A stretch of DNA of 64,000 nucleotides from Hortaea werneckii (taxonomy: Eukaryota; Ascomycota; Dothideomycetes; Mycosphaerellales; Teratosphaeriaceae). Under the pieces are notes generated by a model. The model did no database searches, was not told where the DNA came from, and was given only the letters and a program-made list of their open reading frames with translations. This document shows, piece by piece, positions 1 to 11,600 of the stretch; the stretch's first letter is position 1, and the number at the start of each line of letters is the position of its first letter. Both the position numbers and the translations under genes were made by a program. The stretch lies in assembly GCA_037044905.1 (NCBI GenBank), contig JBAOKB010000093.1, forward strand, positions 248,001 to 312,000. Reading direction: 5' to 3'.

Positions 1-2510
1 CCAAGGGAAACCTTCACGACAGCCTTCTGACCCTCCCTCACCATCCTCGGTTTCCGCTTCAACGGCTGCCCCTCCTGTTCAAGCGTATACATCAAATGAC
101 TAATACCCCCCGGCGCATGCAATCGACCTAGATGCACATCGACAGCCTGCGGCAGCAAACTCTTCAGGGCCTGGATCCGGACCGTGAAGGTCCTAACGAC
201 ATGGACTGGTTTCGCCGCGGCGGATGAAGAGCAGAACAGATCGCCGGTGCGGAGGTGGACGGGGTCGATCTCGGTGATGTGCAATGTGACGACTTCGTTC
301 GCGACGGCGTAGTCGCGGGGCTCGGCGCCGACTTCGATGCCGCGGATCGCGGCCGTTTCGCGGGCGGGGAGCACGGTGAGGACGTCGCCGACTTGGCAGT
401 GGCCGTTCGGAGGCGGCCGGCGATCGAGAGCGGGTTGGTGATGCCGCCGCGGAAGACGTCGGCGATTTGGAGGCGGAGGGGTGAGTGGATGGAGGTTTCG
501 GTTGGGGGGAGGGGACGGAGTGTTCGAGGGCTTGGAGGAGGGTGGGGTGGTGGTTTGCGACCCAGGCGGAGGGGCCGGAGGGAGGAGGCGATTTGGCGAC
601 GTTCTCCCCGTTTAGGCCGCTGCAGGGGACGATTGCGAGGTCGTCTCCGCTGTATCCTACCTCGCTGAGGAAGGTTTGGACTTTTTTGCTGACGTCGGCG
701 AAGGTGTCTGACTCCATGGATTCGGGCGCTGTAGCGTCTAGCTTGTTCACAGCGACGACGACTTTTTGATCCCGACCGCCCTGGCAAGCAGGACGTGCTC
801 CCTCGTTTGGCCTTTCATGCCGCTATCCAGTTGATTGGCGTCTACGACCAGTACTGCAAGGTCGGCCATCGAGGCGCCACCAATCATGTTCGGGACAAAA
901 TCGCGGTGTCCAGGTGCATCGAGGATGGTGAAGTCGGCAGAATCAGCGCTGAAGTGATGCTGGGCGATATCGACTGTCACGCCTCGTTCACGCTCCTCGG
1001 AGCCTGTGTCCATTACCCAGGCCAGCGCGAAGGAGCTCTTGCCAAGCTCTGCTGCTTGCTTTTGATAGCTATTTCGGTCAAGTCAGCAAGTGAATGGATA
1101 CTTGGGAGAAGTGAGAGTGGCCATACCGATCAATGTCTCTCTGGCTTACGGCTCCAGTATCCAGCAGCAGCCGGCCCATCAGCGTGCTTTTCCCGTGATC
1201 TACGTGCCCAATCACAACGAAAGCAGCCTCACCCTTTCGGGCGGCTTTATCTGCTGCCCAGAGGTTGGGCACATCAAGACCTTTACTCTTGACTTTGGGC
1301 TGCGGCGGTGCTGCGGGTTCGGAGAGCTTCAACTGTTCGGTCTTCTTTTCTAACCCATCCCCGGCTGACTGCTGCTTGCCTTTGCCGGAAATATTCGCTG
1401 CGGTGCCTGATTGGAGTATAACTTGTCAGTCATTGCTACACGCTACTTGTTCATGCCTTTGCTATGGCCCTGGGCTTTGAACACGACATCATCCGGGCTT
1501 GGGCCCTTGAAGGGATCCTCCGTGTCTTTGGAATCGCCCAGCATATCTTGAAGGGTCATTTGAGGAGCATGAATGCCGTTCGTGGGGCTGGTTGAGAGCG
1601 TCATGCCAAACTCTGTTGGACTGGCCCGTAGGTCTGGCAACTCCTCTTCCGGTTCAGGAGGCGGCGGCGTAGGCTCCTTGGGAGGTGGCGTCGGTTCCCG
1701 TTTCTTTCTGATAGGGTACTTTTTTGGTTCAGGTCTAGGCTGCGGGCTTTCGTTCTCCTTGGCAACCTCTCTCGGTTTGCTGAGACGGTCGAGCGAGCTT
1801 AGGGCGCTAGTCGACGCTGGTGATGGAGCTTCTTTGGTCTCACTAGCAGCCTTTCTGCGTCGCTCTTCTGCTAATTTCGCAAGCTTGGTTGAACCTCCGA
1901 GTAATTTGGGTGACGGCCTTGCAGGTAGGGAAGGTTCAAGATGGCCTTGAATCTCGGAAGGCACATCGCTCCATGGTACATCACGAAACCAGTCGGCGGC
2001 TGACATTGCGGGCATGATAGGACTTCCTGATGGTTTGGATTAGTAAGAATTTAGATGTGTACGGGAAGAGCGTAGCCCACCTCTTGTTCCAGAAGGATAC
2101 ATGATTCCATGCTCATGACACCTTCGATTTCCAGCAAACAGCGGGATGAAAGAGAGGTGGCACTCACCAGCCTTTTCTGCACTCTTCTCCGCCGCCTGGT
2201 CAAACTTGCTCTTTGACTTCTCCTTTTTCGCGCCTCCGGTCTTGTCTTGCTGCTGTCGCGGTGTCCGTGCATTCTTGAGATATGAGACACTCTTGCCCAC
2301 GTCCCAATAGTAGTGCCACAGCGACTCTTGGATATCAGCATCCGATACGGACAGACCAGCCTCCTCTAGTTCGGCCCGTACGACTGGAGTAAGAGTCGCG
2401 AAGTTGTCTTTGTCTTCGGCGGTGTATTCTTCTTGCGGTTCCTCGCCGTAGTCGTCCTCTTCGTCGTACAGATCGTCGTCGTCATACTGCACGTTTTTCT
2501 GGCGCTGCAT
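1..2510 (-). CDS. HBS1: Hbs1-like translational GTPase (ribosome rescue), 3' end outside window
   Basis: Hbs1 is the eRF3/EF-1alpha-type GTPase that acts with Dom34/Pelota to split stalled ribosomes in no-go and non-stop decay. The start is the ATG at 2508-2510. An acidic N-terminal Hbs1 domain comes first (LWHYYWDVGKSVSYLKN), then a Pro/Ser linker, then the GTPase with P-loop GHVDHGKST, G3 DAPGH and G4 NKLD, then beta-barrel domains (RLQIADVF, GDVLTVLPARE). Introns: 2027-2167, 1069-1126 (TATGG donor region, AAATAG acceptor) and a short one near 1407-1446 whose phase does not quite fit. Three one-base losses break the frame: an A run at about 763-767, a C run at 504-509 and a doublet at 406-407 (minus-strand sense). 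Adding one base at each restores family-like sequence to position 1, so I read these as sequencing errors, though pseudogenisation is possible. Divergent from the TCO89-like gene. Confidence 0.88.
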
Positions 2511-3004
2511 TCTCACTAGCCCTTGGGATGTTCGTGGTCTGTTGATTTTATACTAACATCACCTTCTCCAGTGCGGTGCACAGGAGTAAAGCAGAAAGAT
2601 GTGTATACTGATTGACTCGAAGGTGGGGTGACGTATTCGGATGGCGGGCATGTGAAAGAGCGCGGCACAAGCAATGGTGGGGGCCGGGGCCGGCAGCGGC
2701 GACGGCGACGGCGTCGGCATCGGCTCATCGCCTCTCCATCCATTCGGCATGAGAAGCGTGGAGAATCAGCCATTCACACCCGTGCACATTCCCACCCACC
2801 CACCACCATGCGGCCCACGCCGTCGACACGATAGCACCACGCGCCCCGTAGCACCACCAGACCACCCCGTCCAGCGTTTCATCCTCTCCCGCACGACCAC
2901 TGCGCTGGCCACCTCCCATCTCGGCCACGGCCAGCACGCGCGAACTGCGCTGCCTCAACCAGCCAGCCAACCAACCACTTCCATCAAGGGAAGCGTGCAC
3001 CACC
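2511..3004. promoter_or_regulatory. Divergent promoter region between HBS1 and the TCO89-like gene
   Basis: A 494-bp spacer between two outward-facing start codons, so it must hold both promoters. It has C-rich runs on the TCO89 side (about 2800-3000), and I see no clear TATA box or named factor site. Confidence 0.4.
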
Positions 3005-5460
3005 ATGCCTTCGCCCGCCGCCCTCTCGCCAAACTCCCAGGCTTCCTCGACCATGGGCGCGCCACCGCCAATCCAAAGCAACACGAGCAATGCCCGTCCA
3101 CCGCTCACAAAGCGCCACAGCAGCGCGTCGTCAAGCGGTGTACCACGCCACCACCTGACCAGCCCCAGCTCCGCTGGAGAGCACCAACAACATCCGTTGC
3201 GACACCCAGTGGGCGGACGCCATGCGGGAGGACATCAGCGACACCACCATGCCAAGATTGTGCTGCCGCGCAACCACAGCAGCGCACGCAATCTGGCGAA
3301 GATGGGTCGCGCACATACCTCACATGGTGTGTCCCAACAACAGCAACAGCAGACGGAAGACGGCAGGCGGCCGCACATGCGCCAGAGGAGCCATCATGAG
3401 GGCGACACCGAAATTAGACTCCCCGGTAGTCTGGACGAGAGCAGAGAACGCCGAGAGAGGCCTGCCATCAGGCGAAATATGACCGTCACCGAGCTTCCTA
3501 GGACCAAGAGTGCAACCAAGTTGAAGAAGAACTTCTCACACGGACAGCTTACGCGACTGCAGAGTGGCAGGAATCTCACAACGCTCAATTCCATGTCCAA
3601 CAAGGCTCCCCCGTCACCGGGTCTGAAAGGGAAAAGCAAGCGACCCAAGAGCTCAGATCAGATGCCACAGGAGAAGGATCTCCACCAGCAGGAGGTCGAG
3701 CTCTATCAACAGCAGTTGGCACAAAAGCAAAGGGCACAATCGCAGCAGCCAGCGAAGAAGGTCGGCTTTGCCGTTGGAAGCGCAGGGGACACGTCGGATG
3801 ATGAAGGACCCGAGATGGAAGGTAGCGAGCTGCAAGATGATGAATGGACGGATCAAAGCAACAGCGCAAGTCCTTACAGTACGAGGCAAAATACTGCGAA
3901 CAACAGCAGACGGCCAAGCACGGCCCAGGAAAAAGCGCCGGAGAAATCTGGCCTGTTGCATCCTTTTGCTCCGATGACGAACAGACCGAGTACAGAAACA
4001 CGGCAATCGTCACAGGCTGATGCGGAGATGCAGAGACAGAGGCCGGAAGGAAAAGCTGAACAGGTGGAGGTCGAAACCGCACAAGCAGGTGCGAAAACCG
4101 GGCGGCCTATGCAAGACTTTGGAACGATGGAGCATCCGGCTGCCGAGGTGCGCAGCACACCATCCGGACCCCAAACTGCCGAGACTGCGCCTTCACAATC
4201 CGCAATGCCGCCTTCAGATCCCTCGCAGCCGCCCCCTCACACTGTGACACAGGAGAAGCCACCACAAATACACTCGCCTGCTCCTTCTGTGAGAGAACGT
4301 CCCAATCCAGCGGCAAAGCGCTTGAATTCGAACTCTCTACCTGCTCCAGCACTTGTATCGAACGTGAGCGCCCTAGATAGCATGCACAGCAGCGTGCGTG
4401 GATCGCCAGCCTCTTCTATACGTGGGTTAGATGGAAGTCAAGACGACGGAGGTGGCGAAGGCGAGCTAGTATCGCGCTTCATACCCTCCACTTCACATCC
4501 CGATCACTCGACGGCTTCTGGTGCAAACACCGGCGCTGCAAACAACACGCCGAAGCAGTACTCGTTCCACACTCCGACTGAGCGCAGCGAGAACCCGCTC
4601 GACAGAGCTAGAATGGCTGTTTCAAACAATAGTCAATTTTCCGTTGGCTCACATCCGGGACCCGTCAGCCCTGGCTCGACGATATCTGGCTCCAGTGGAG
4701 CTGCTACGCCAAGTTTAGGTCGCTCAAGGATCGAGCTGAGAATGCTGCACGATAAAGCCCTGGCCGATCGGGAAGCCGCGGCAGAGCGGCAACCCCTTGT
4801 GCCACATCACATCTACGACAGGAGGAACGAGACACTGAAGTCGTACCTCAGCCTTGCTTCCTTAGCTGGCGACGGCCGAGGCGGTGTAATCCCCACCGCC
4901 GGGCTGAGCATGGGTCCCGAGGTCTTCCAAGGACGCTTCAAAGCCGTCAACACCGAACTGCGAGTGGTGCAGAAGTTCCGGGACCCGATCGCCGAAGCCG
5001 TAGGGCGGTTGAAAGCCTGCCACGGCACAAAGCTAAGCGCGAAGCAGCAAACCTCGCCACAGAAGAAAGTCGAAGGCCTCAAAGCAAGCAAGTCCGCCGT
5101 CTCCCTACCAACCCGCCAGAACAACCGCCGGGACGGCAACAAATTCAGCACGTCCGCATCGCCGCCCACCAATGCCGGCGGTGCAGTACAGCCGCCCGCA
5201 GGCCCCAAACGGGCCGAGACCGACACCCGCACGTTCGCCAACGGCGGGAAAGCGCAGATCCCTCGGCCAAGAGCGCAGTCCAAATCCAAGGCGCTACGAA
5301 TGATCCACGCCGACATCCCCGGAGAGGCGTCAGCTTCGCGGGGACTCCGCCCGAGACGAGAGAGGCTGAGAGGGATCGGGTGGCTTCGAGGGAGGGTGAG
5401 GTGGCGGGGAGAGCTCCCGAGGCTATTGCTAGGAGTATGTGGGATAGCTTGTTGTCTTAA
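3005..5460 (+). CDS. TCO89: TCO89-like TORC1 subunit
   Basis: A largely disordered, Ser/Pro/Gln-rich protein of about 818 residues. It carries blocks I associate with fungal TCO89-domain proteins: a basic KKNFSHGQLTRL stretch, then KKVGFAVGS, an acidic DDEWTDQSNSASPYS block and TRQNTANNSRRPS. Tco89 is a TORC1-specific subunit at the vacuolar membrane. In one frame the reading runs on to 5527 with an arginine-rich, unlikely tail. One extra T at the TT doublet 5335-5336 instead gives an acidic tail ending in ARSMWDSLLS with a stop at 5458-5460, which I prefer. No introns are seen. The start is the first ATG of the frame (MPSPAALSP). The family call rests on motif resemblance only, because the protein is low-complexity. 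Array-independent neighbours are HBS1 (divergent) and an unnamed gene (convergent). Confidence 0.65.
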
Positions 5461-6116
5461 CGCGCTTTTTTTTTTAGGCTCAAAACTTGGTATTCATTCG
5501 GGCTTAGGACAAAGCCTGGAGATGTAATACGTGAGGTAAGCCATTCTCTCGAGATAGCGGAAGGTTTTGCAGCAGCGGGCGGCGAGCGGTAAGAGACATG
5601 TTATTGGTTTAGCGAGGCGTTACTTGGGCTGTGCCGATTTTGGTTTTGTTCACACAACCTCTATGCCAACTTTGGCGGATATGGGTGGTTTATTGCAAGC
5701 GTCTACCAAGGGTGAGGTTGTTCTTTTTCTCCGTTGTTTCACGACTTGTACAGATAACGTAAGGGCGATGAAGGATTGTCGTGGGCTATATGTCAGAAGG
5801 TATCCCTTTATGTATGTAGAGGGACAACAGGTGTTAAGACGTCGTTCACAGTCTGCCTGGAGGTTCTCAAGGCGCTAATGCAGGTACCGTGCGAACCCAT
5901 CAACAGCATTAATCTAGCGCGGGCTTCGAGAAGCAGTTTGGTTGGCCTTTCTTGCGCTTTGCTGCATCGGGATAATGACCATTGAGGACAGCGAGTAATT
6001 TCCAACTGGCATGATGGAATGCATGCAACTGGACGAGTCTCCAGAACCGACTCAGCCAGAATGCAAAGAATGCCATGTCTCACCTGATGAACCCATCTCC
6101 TGGACCCTTCTTCCCT
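5461..6116. other. Intergenic, convergent 3' ends
   Basis: 656 bp between the 3' end of the TCO89-like gene and the 3' end of the minus-strand gene at 6117. It contains a T10 run near 5468. No coding or structural feature recognised. Confidence 0.5.
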
Positions 6117-7067
6117 CTAGCCCGGGTCCCACCGCCCCATGTTCCTCCATATCCCATCATCTGACACCTTGGATGCCACATCCACGATTTTATATCCCAA
6201 GAGCGCAGCGTAGAATGCAGGCATCAGCGATGTAATAGCTACTTTGATCGTACCCCGGTACTCATGCCTCTGGCCCATACCCAACGTACCATCAACAGCC
6301 TTAACAAAGGCACTCGATCCCGCCGTCTTATCAACGACGGATCGAATGCATTCCTCGTCAACAAAAAGACACATACTAGTCGTCAGACCGGGTTCGATCT
6401 TCTCTCCCCAAGCTGTCCTCCTCGTCATCCTCGCTATCACCGCCCTCGTCCTCCTCCATACACGTCCGATACGCTCTCGCGACGCCTCCGGGGGACTGGT
6501 CCTCAAGCGCGTCATCTGATACGATGCGCATGAAGACTTTATCCTCGATGCGCTTGAAGTCCGCGGATTCGTCACATGCTGTCGCGATCCCCTCGTCTAG
6601 GAGCTCGTAGAACCCTGTCTCGAACGCCTCCCATCTTTGCTCGTCAGTGTAGTGGGTGCGGAAGAGTACAAAGCCGATGAGATCCAAGTTCGAATCTTCT
6701 ACGTGGTTGGTGAGGGTTTTCAAGTTCTCTGTTGCCGGATCGGGGAGATTTATTGGTGCCTCTTCGTTTTGTCCACCGGCCATGATGTTGTTAGGATAAG
6801 GCAATGGTGCAGCACCACGGGCAATGCGCTTAGCGTTCTTTTCGTCGAGCCACTTGACCGTCTCTATGTGGGTTTCGGCAGCACGGCGTTCCATTATTTT
6901 GTCGAGTTGCTATGCGATCTTGTTAGATCTGCAGGGTTGGAAGGCATTTCACGCTAAGGGAGACATACCTCTTCCGTGAGGGCCTCATAGTCCTGATCTG
7001 TGGCATTCTTGTATTTTTCCTCCGTCCATCCCGACGGTAAATATGTCGTCGTAGGATCATTTTCCAT
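6117..7067 (-). CDS. Conserved-looking protein of unknown function, about 296 aa
   Basis: I do not recognise the family. Exon 1 (6969-7067) starts MENDPTTTYLPSGW and is joined to exon 2 (6117-6909) across a 59-nt intron with a GTATGT donor and a CATAG acceptor, in frame through ...ALTEE/QLDKIMERR. The middle is helical and charged (ETGFYELLDEGIATACDE), then comes an acidic stretch (EEDEGGDSEDDEED), then a globular C-terminus (TSMCLFVDEEC, GQRHEYRGTIKVA) with one hydrophobic segment (SLMPAFYAALLGYKIV), ending in GRWDPG. The two halves of exon 2 are one base out of register. Removing one C from the CCCC at 6406-6409 (minus-strand GGGG) joins them as DSLGEKIEPGL. This is one of the few places where a base seems to be in excess. 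A single weak membrane segment is possible. Confidence 0.65.
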
Positions 7068-7892
7068 TGAAGATGTGGATTCTGCTCGCACTATTATGAT
7101 AGCTGGTTGTTACGATCCGAAAGTTGTCATCTTTGTATATCCCAGCCTCGAAGATCTGTTCCAGAAGCACCCCACATGCTGGCCAAAACGGGTTCACACA
7201 GTGGCAGCGGATCTGATTTCCGCTTTCCTATGTTGTCCATGTGATATGGTTCAATTTGCGTATCCAATTAAACAACACAACTGGATAATGGGCGGAAGCT
7301 CAATGATTCAGATATGATTATGCAGAGTGGAATGTGTACTCTGTTGTATGACGTCGCATATCATAGGCAAATCGATGCCAAATACACGAAATCCGCCAAT
7401 GTATATCTAAACGCCGCCACTCATGCTTGCCATAATTTCTAAGCGCTGTATTCCGTCGCTATCTTGGGGTTTCATTTGTTTCATATTCTCTTCTGACGAG
7501 ACCATCTATTGGGCTTAAAACACTCACTTGCGACAATAACTTAACAATCGATCCACGGCTGTTCTTTTTTGAGCGTGTTTCAACACTGCGACTTTATCTG
7601 CGACGCTCGGTCAAACACCTCGAATAAAGCGATGCTTGCGACGCTACTGTATTTGCGTACCCCTACGACACCGGAATAGATCGACAGGCTTTTGTCGGAG
7701 ACAGTCTGTAGCCTGCGTTGAGCATACTGTCAATCTTTTCGGCATTGTCAAGTCCACGCCACTATTGACGTGCAACGAAACTCTCCAGGCAGTCAACGAT
7801 CACCAAACAATCGACTTACGGACTACATTCCAATTGGACGTCATAACCAATCCAAAGCTCCATTCCAGCAATCAAGATCCCGATCTAGACCA
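7068..7892. other. Intergenic with two outward promoters
   Basis: 825 bp between two divergent genes. It is AT-richer than its flanks at 7250-7560, as expected of promoter or leader DNA. No gene, repeat or named site recognised. Confidence 0.45.
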
Positions 7893-8336
7893 ATGCGACT
7901 CCGCAGTCTCTCAGCAACAGCGCTAGCAGCCACTGCCGCCATCTTTCTCCCTCACCATTGCCAGGCGCAAACCTCAGATGCAGAAACCAACCCCAACATC
8001 GAGGCACCGACCTCAGTATCATCCCCGACGACATCCGCAATGACGACCTACTACCTCACACGAACCGTCATGCGAGTCGTGGAAACCGAAACGGCCACGA
8101 TGCCCATAGCCAATTCGTCAAGCTTCTCAACTTCTCTGCGTCCTTCCGCATCTGTGATGGCGACACAGTACACCAATGGCACGACAAGCCTGCTAGGGAC
8201 GAATGCAACGCCCACTTCTTCGTCCATCGAGACGGGTGTTTCTGAGCCCACGCAGTCCGGTTTCGCGGATAGACTGGCCGGACATCCCGTGGGTTCCGTC
8301 GCTATTGCTGGGATCGTAGGCCTGATGTTTTGCTAA
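7893..8336 (+). CDS. Small secreted Ser/Thr-rich protein, probably GPI-anchored
   Basis: A 147-residue protein without introns. The N-terminus is a good signal peptide (MRLRSLSATALAATAAIFLP, cleavage likely after HHCQAQ). The body is rich in Ser and Thr with N-glycosylation sequons (NSSS, NGTT). The last 20 residues are hydrophobic after a small-residue stretch (GHPVGSVAIAGIVGLMFC), as in a GPI-attachment signal. It contains the short motif TTYYLTRTVMRVVETET, of a kind common in fungal cell-wall proteins. The frame is open upstream to 7770, but the ATG at 7893 is the one that places the signal peptide first. The role is unknown; a wall or surface protein is the simplest reading. Confidence 0.7.
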   Translation: MRLRSLSATALAATAAIFLPHHCQAQTSDAETNPNIEAPTSVSSPTTSAMTTYYLTRTVMRVVETETATMPIANSSSFSTSLRPSASVMATQYTNGTTSLLGTNATPTSSSIETGVSEPTQSGFADRLAGHPVGSVAIAGIVGLMFC

Positions 8337-8648
8337 GATTCCTCTGCCTACGTCTTCTTGTCTTTATTGAATCTGTGGGCGGCTCTCACGCAGCATAGGC
8401 GACGCTGGACGTTGCTATTGCTATGATACCTCAGCTTCGCAAAGCAGACGCGGCTGCCTGCCCTCTTCGTTTCCTGTAAATAATTACCTAGTTACGTGGC
8501 AAATGAGTTGAAGAACACATCTTCGTGTACTGCCCCGTGACTGAGGCAAAATTTTTAGTCCAACTTCGTAAAGTAATTCAGTGGTCTATTGGTGAAGAAA
8601 AGGTCTAAACATCTATAAGTCGAGACTATGACATCCAGTTCATATTAT
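8337..8648. other. Intergenic, convergent 3' ends
   Basis: 312 bp between the small secreted protein and the 3' end of the IBtk-like gene. Nothing recognised. Confidence 0.5.
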
Positions 8649-11600
8649 TTACATACCAGCAGTCTGGCTCTGCTGCTGCTGAGCGCCAGCGGCTTTACCC
8701 TTACCGCCTCCGCGTCCTGACCGACCTCCACGGCCATGATGTCGCTTCTTGGGTCCCTTTGACGCAGGCGCAGAACTGCGCGCCTCGGCTTCTTGCACTC
8801 TCGCACTTTCCTTTTCCCACCACTCTTGGAACTCCTGCTCGGCCTGGATATCCTGCAAGTCGCGCTTCGCAACAGCAGCTTTCAGTTCCTCTTGGCAAGC
8901 TCTTCTTGAGCCACGATCTCGGACATAGAAAGTCCTAGGATGGGCTCGGCTTGAGGTTGATGACGGATCGACTGCGGTATCGGCTTGCTGTTTGCTGCTT
9001 GAGCAGGTGTTGGCAGCTGCATGGACTGGTGTCTTGATGGTGAGAGACGAGGTTGCTCAGGGCTTGCAGTGTTCAGCAGCTTCGAGTCGGACATACCCCT
9101 CGCTGGCATGTTGCTTTGTCCACTTGGCCCAATGACTGGCTTCTGCACTTGTCCTGGCTTAGGATTGGCGACAGTCTGACGCATCGTTAAATGGGGCGTG
9201 CTCGATTGCTTAGCGTTAGATGGCTTTGCCTGCGCTGGAGTAGGTTGAGGACTCAATGCTGAGCCTAGCGATGGTGCTCGTTTGGGGTTGACATTCTGCC
9301 AGGGATTGCCAGGTTTGCTGGCAGACACCGCCTCCTTTGTCGTCTGTGGAACAGCAGATCCCGACTTTTGCGACTGCATCATCCGCTTGCGATCCTTCTG
9401 CGAGACCTTTGTCGTGCCAAGAGTGTATGAGCTAGGCGTAGCCGCAAGGCCAGGTCGCTCCGCAGCCAACCCTTGTGAGAGCGACGACGTCCGACCAGCC
9501 GAGGTCTGGGCCATAATGTCCTTCATGTCCGTTTTAGGACCAGGCAGAGGTCCAAAGTTCCAGGGCACGCCGCCTGTTGGGGGCGTCTTACCGGCAACGG
9601 GCGGGGATCGCGGCGTGCGTGGTGTGGCGCTTGGTGCTGAGCCTTGGGCAGCAAGATTTGGTGATGGCGACACCTTACTCTTCGCACTAGGCCAGCCATC
9701 TTCAGGCGGGGTAGGCAATAACGGCTCAGGACCACGAAGGCCAGCCATTGGCTTGATGGCAGGCGACTGTTCTGGCGTTTGCAGATCTGAGCTGCCTTCT
9801 TCATCCATTGCAAACATCATGTCCTTCGAAGATGCTTTGGCTTTCAGGGCTGGCCTCTCCAGATCAAATTTGCGTGGAGCTGTAGATGAGCGTCTACGAG
9901 CTTTCTGCTGTATAGGTGAAGTGGAGAGCTCGTCACCAAGCGACCCAGGAACAACAGTGTCCAGATCCTGATGCTTTGATCTCACGTTGACGCCGTCTAT
10001 CTTTCTCTGCTTGTTGCGTGTGATTGTTTCAGCGAGATCGGGATGGCGTTCATGCAGAAGAAGCTCTGCCCGTCCGCTCTTTGCAAATGGCATGCATGCA
10101 AGCTGATTCGCTCTGACGACCTCATCAAGTTCAACCAGAAGATCCTCATCTAGAGCATTGAGATGATGGCCTTGTAGCATTGCTTCCAGGTTCAAGCAAA
10201 GATATTCCAGCGCTGCGTCCTTGAATTCGTGTACCGAGCTTGGTGATATGGCGTTCAAGAGCTCGCAAACATTGCGGACATTTACAAAGCGGCCAATGAC
10301 GGCCTGGCAGATCTGGGACAGACGGTCAAGCATGAGCTCGTTCGCAGCACTCATGACATCCATGACAGAGTCAATGAAGTCGTCAACCCCGACACTGACA
10401 ATATCATCGAACAGCTCCGCTCCAGTGTCTGCATACATATGTCGAAGCACCAGCTGGAACGTCTGCGCATTGATATGTGACAGGTCCACGTTGATGTCTT
10501 CGGCCTCTCGCCCAGCAAGCCAACGCCCTCCGGCACGTCCCATGAAGAGGCCCTCGAAGAACGGACAGCGGGTGCAGACGAGGGCGCTATGAACGCGAAC
10601 GTCGTCGTCTTCCAGTTGCACGATGATGTCGCCGTCATAGAAGAATGCAGCATCGGCGAAAGCCACTTCGAGATCCAAGTCAAGGCAAGGCAGTGGAGAG
10701 ACCATCTGTCGAACTGCTGGCTCGAGTTTGCCAAGCTCCAGCTTCGAAGCAACTTTCATGAGCTCCGTCCGAACTTGGCGATAGCGATATGCCATTTTCG
10801 GAGCCATGCGCGTCATGTGCCAGAAGTCGATTACTGAATCAGTGTAAATGTAGAGCACAAGGTCAATCAAGGTCAAGATGTCAATGCCTTGGAATCGTAT
10901 GATGGTGCGACCGTCTTGATCAAGCTCAGAGACAGCAAGGTCCGGTATAGTGAATGTGCTGGTCTCGCAAAGGTCTCTGAATCCACGCCGAAGCGCCCTA
11001 CTTCGAGCTGTGAGCATGAAGCGATGAACTGGTATGAAAGCATCTGACACCGTAGTTGCGATAAGTGCGTCGTATTTCGCTGATGTGTCAGACAAGTGGC
11101 GGTTTGTCAGGTCCATTAGATCTTCTTCGATATTGTCGCTGTTCAAGACTGCTTGTTTGAGCGTCTGGAGCTCGTTCGCTTTAGGAGGGCCTTGCCAAAA
11201 CCGGTGTCGTGTTTCATCGTCATCACCTCTGCTAGCCTTCCCGGCTAAGTGCTTCAACGAGCAGAGTGAGAAGGCGTCCTTCCATATCATGGGATCTTCT
11301 ACCACAACTTGTGTCTTCAGAACGTCGCAATCTCTCCTTACCGCAGCGTACGCTCCGTAAGCGGATGACCGTACCGCCAGCACGCGGGTCAAACCCGGAA
11401 TACGCGTAAACTTGTAATCTTTCGGCTTGTATTCTCCAGCGCTCGCTGCAGTAGCATTCTTCATATTGGCACGTTTTGTGCGCTTCCACACACTACCTTC
11501 TTCTGTGGAAAGTATGATCGCGCCATCTGTGTCAACGTCCACGTCGCGCGCGGCCATGCTATTTTTCTTCGGCGACCATATCCGCTGCGGTGGCGTGATT

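Noticed and set aside
763..767. Programmed ribosomal frameshift at the A run in HBS1
   Set aside because: A real slippery site would not recur with similar single-base breaks twice more in the same gene and in many unrelated genes; assembly error is simpler.
2674..3399. Long plus-strand frame starting 5' of the TCO89-like gene
   Set aside because: It overlaps the TCO89-like gene in another frame, is Arg/Pro/His-rich and has no family features; an antisense-type by-product of GC-rich DNA.
9282..9971. 229-codon plus-strand frame
   Set aside because: Antisense to the low-complexity tail of the IBtk-like gene, whose own frame is strongly coding.
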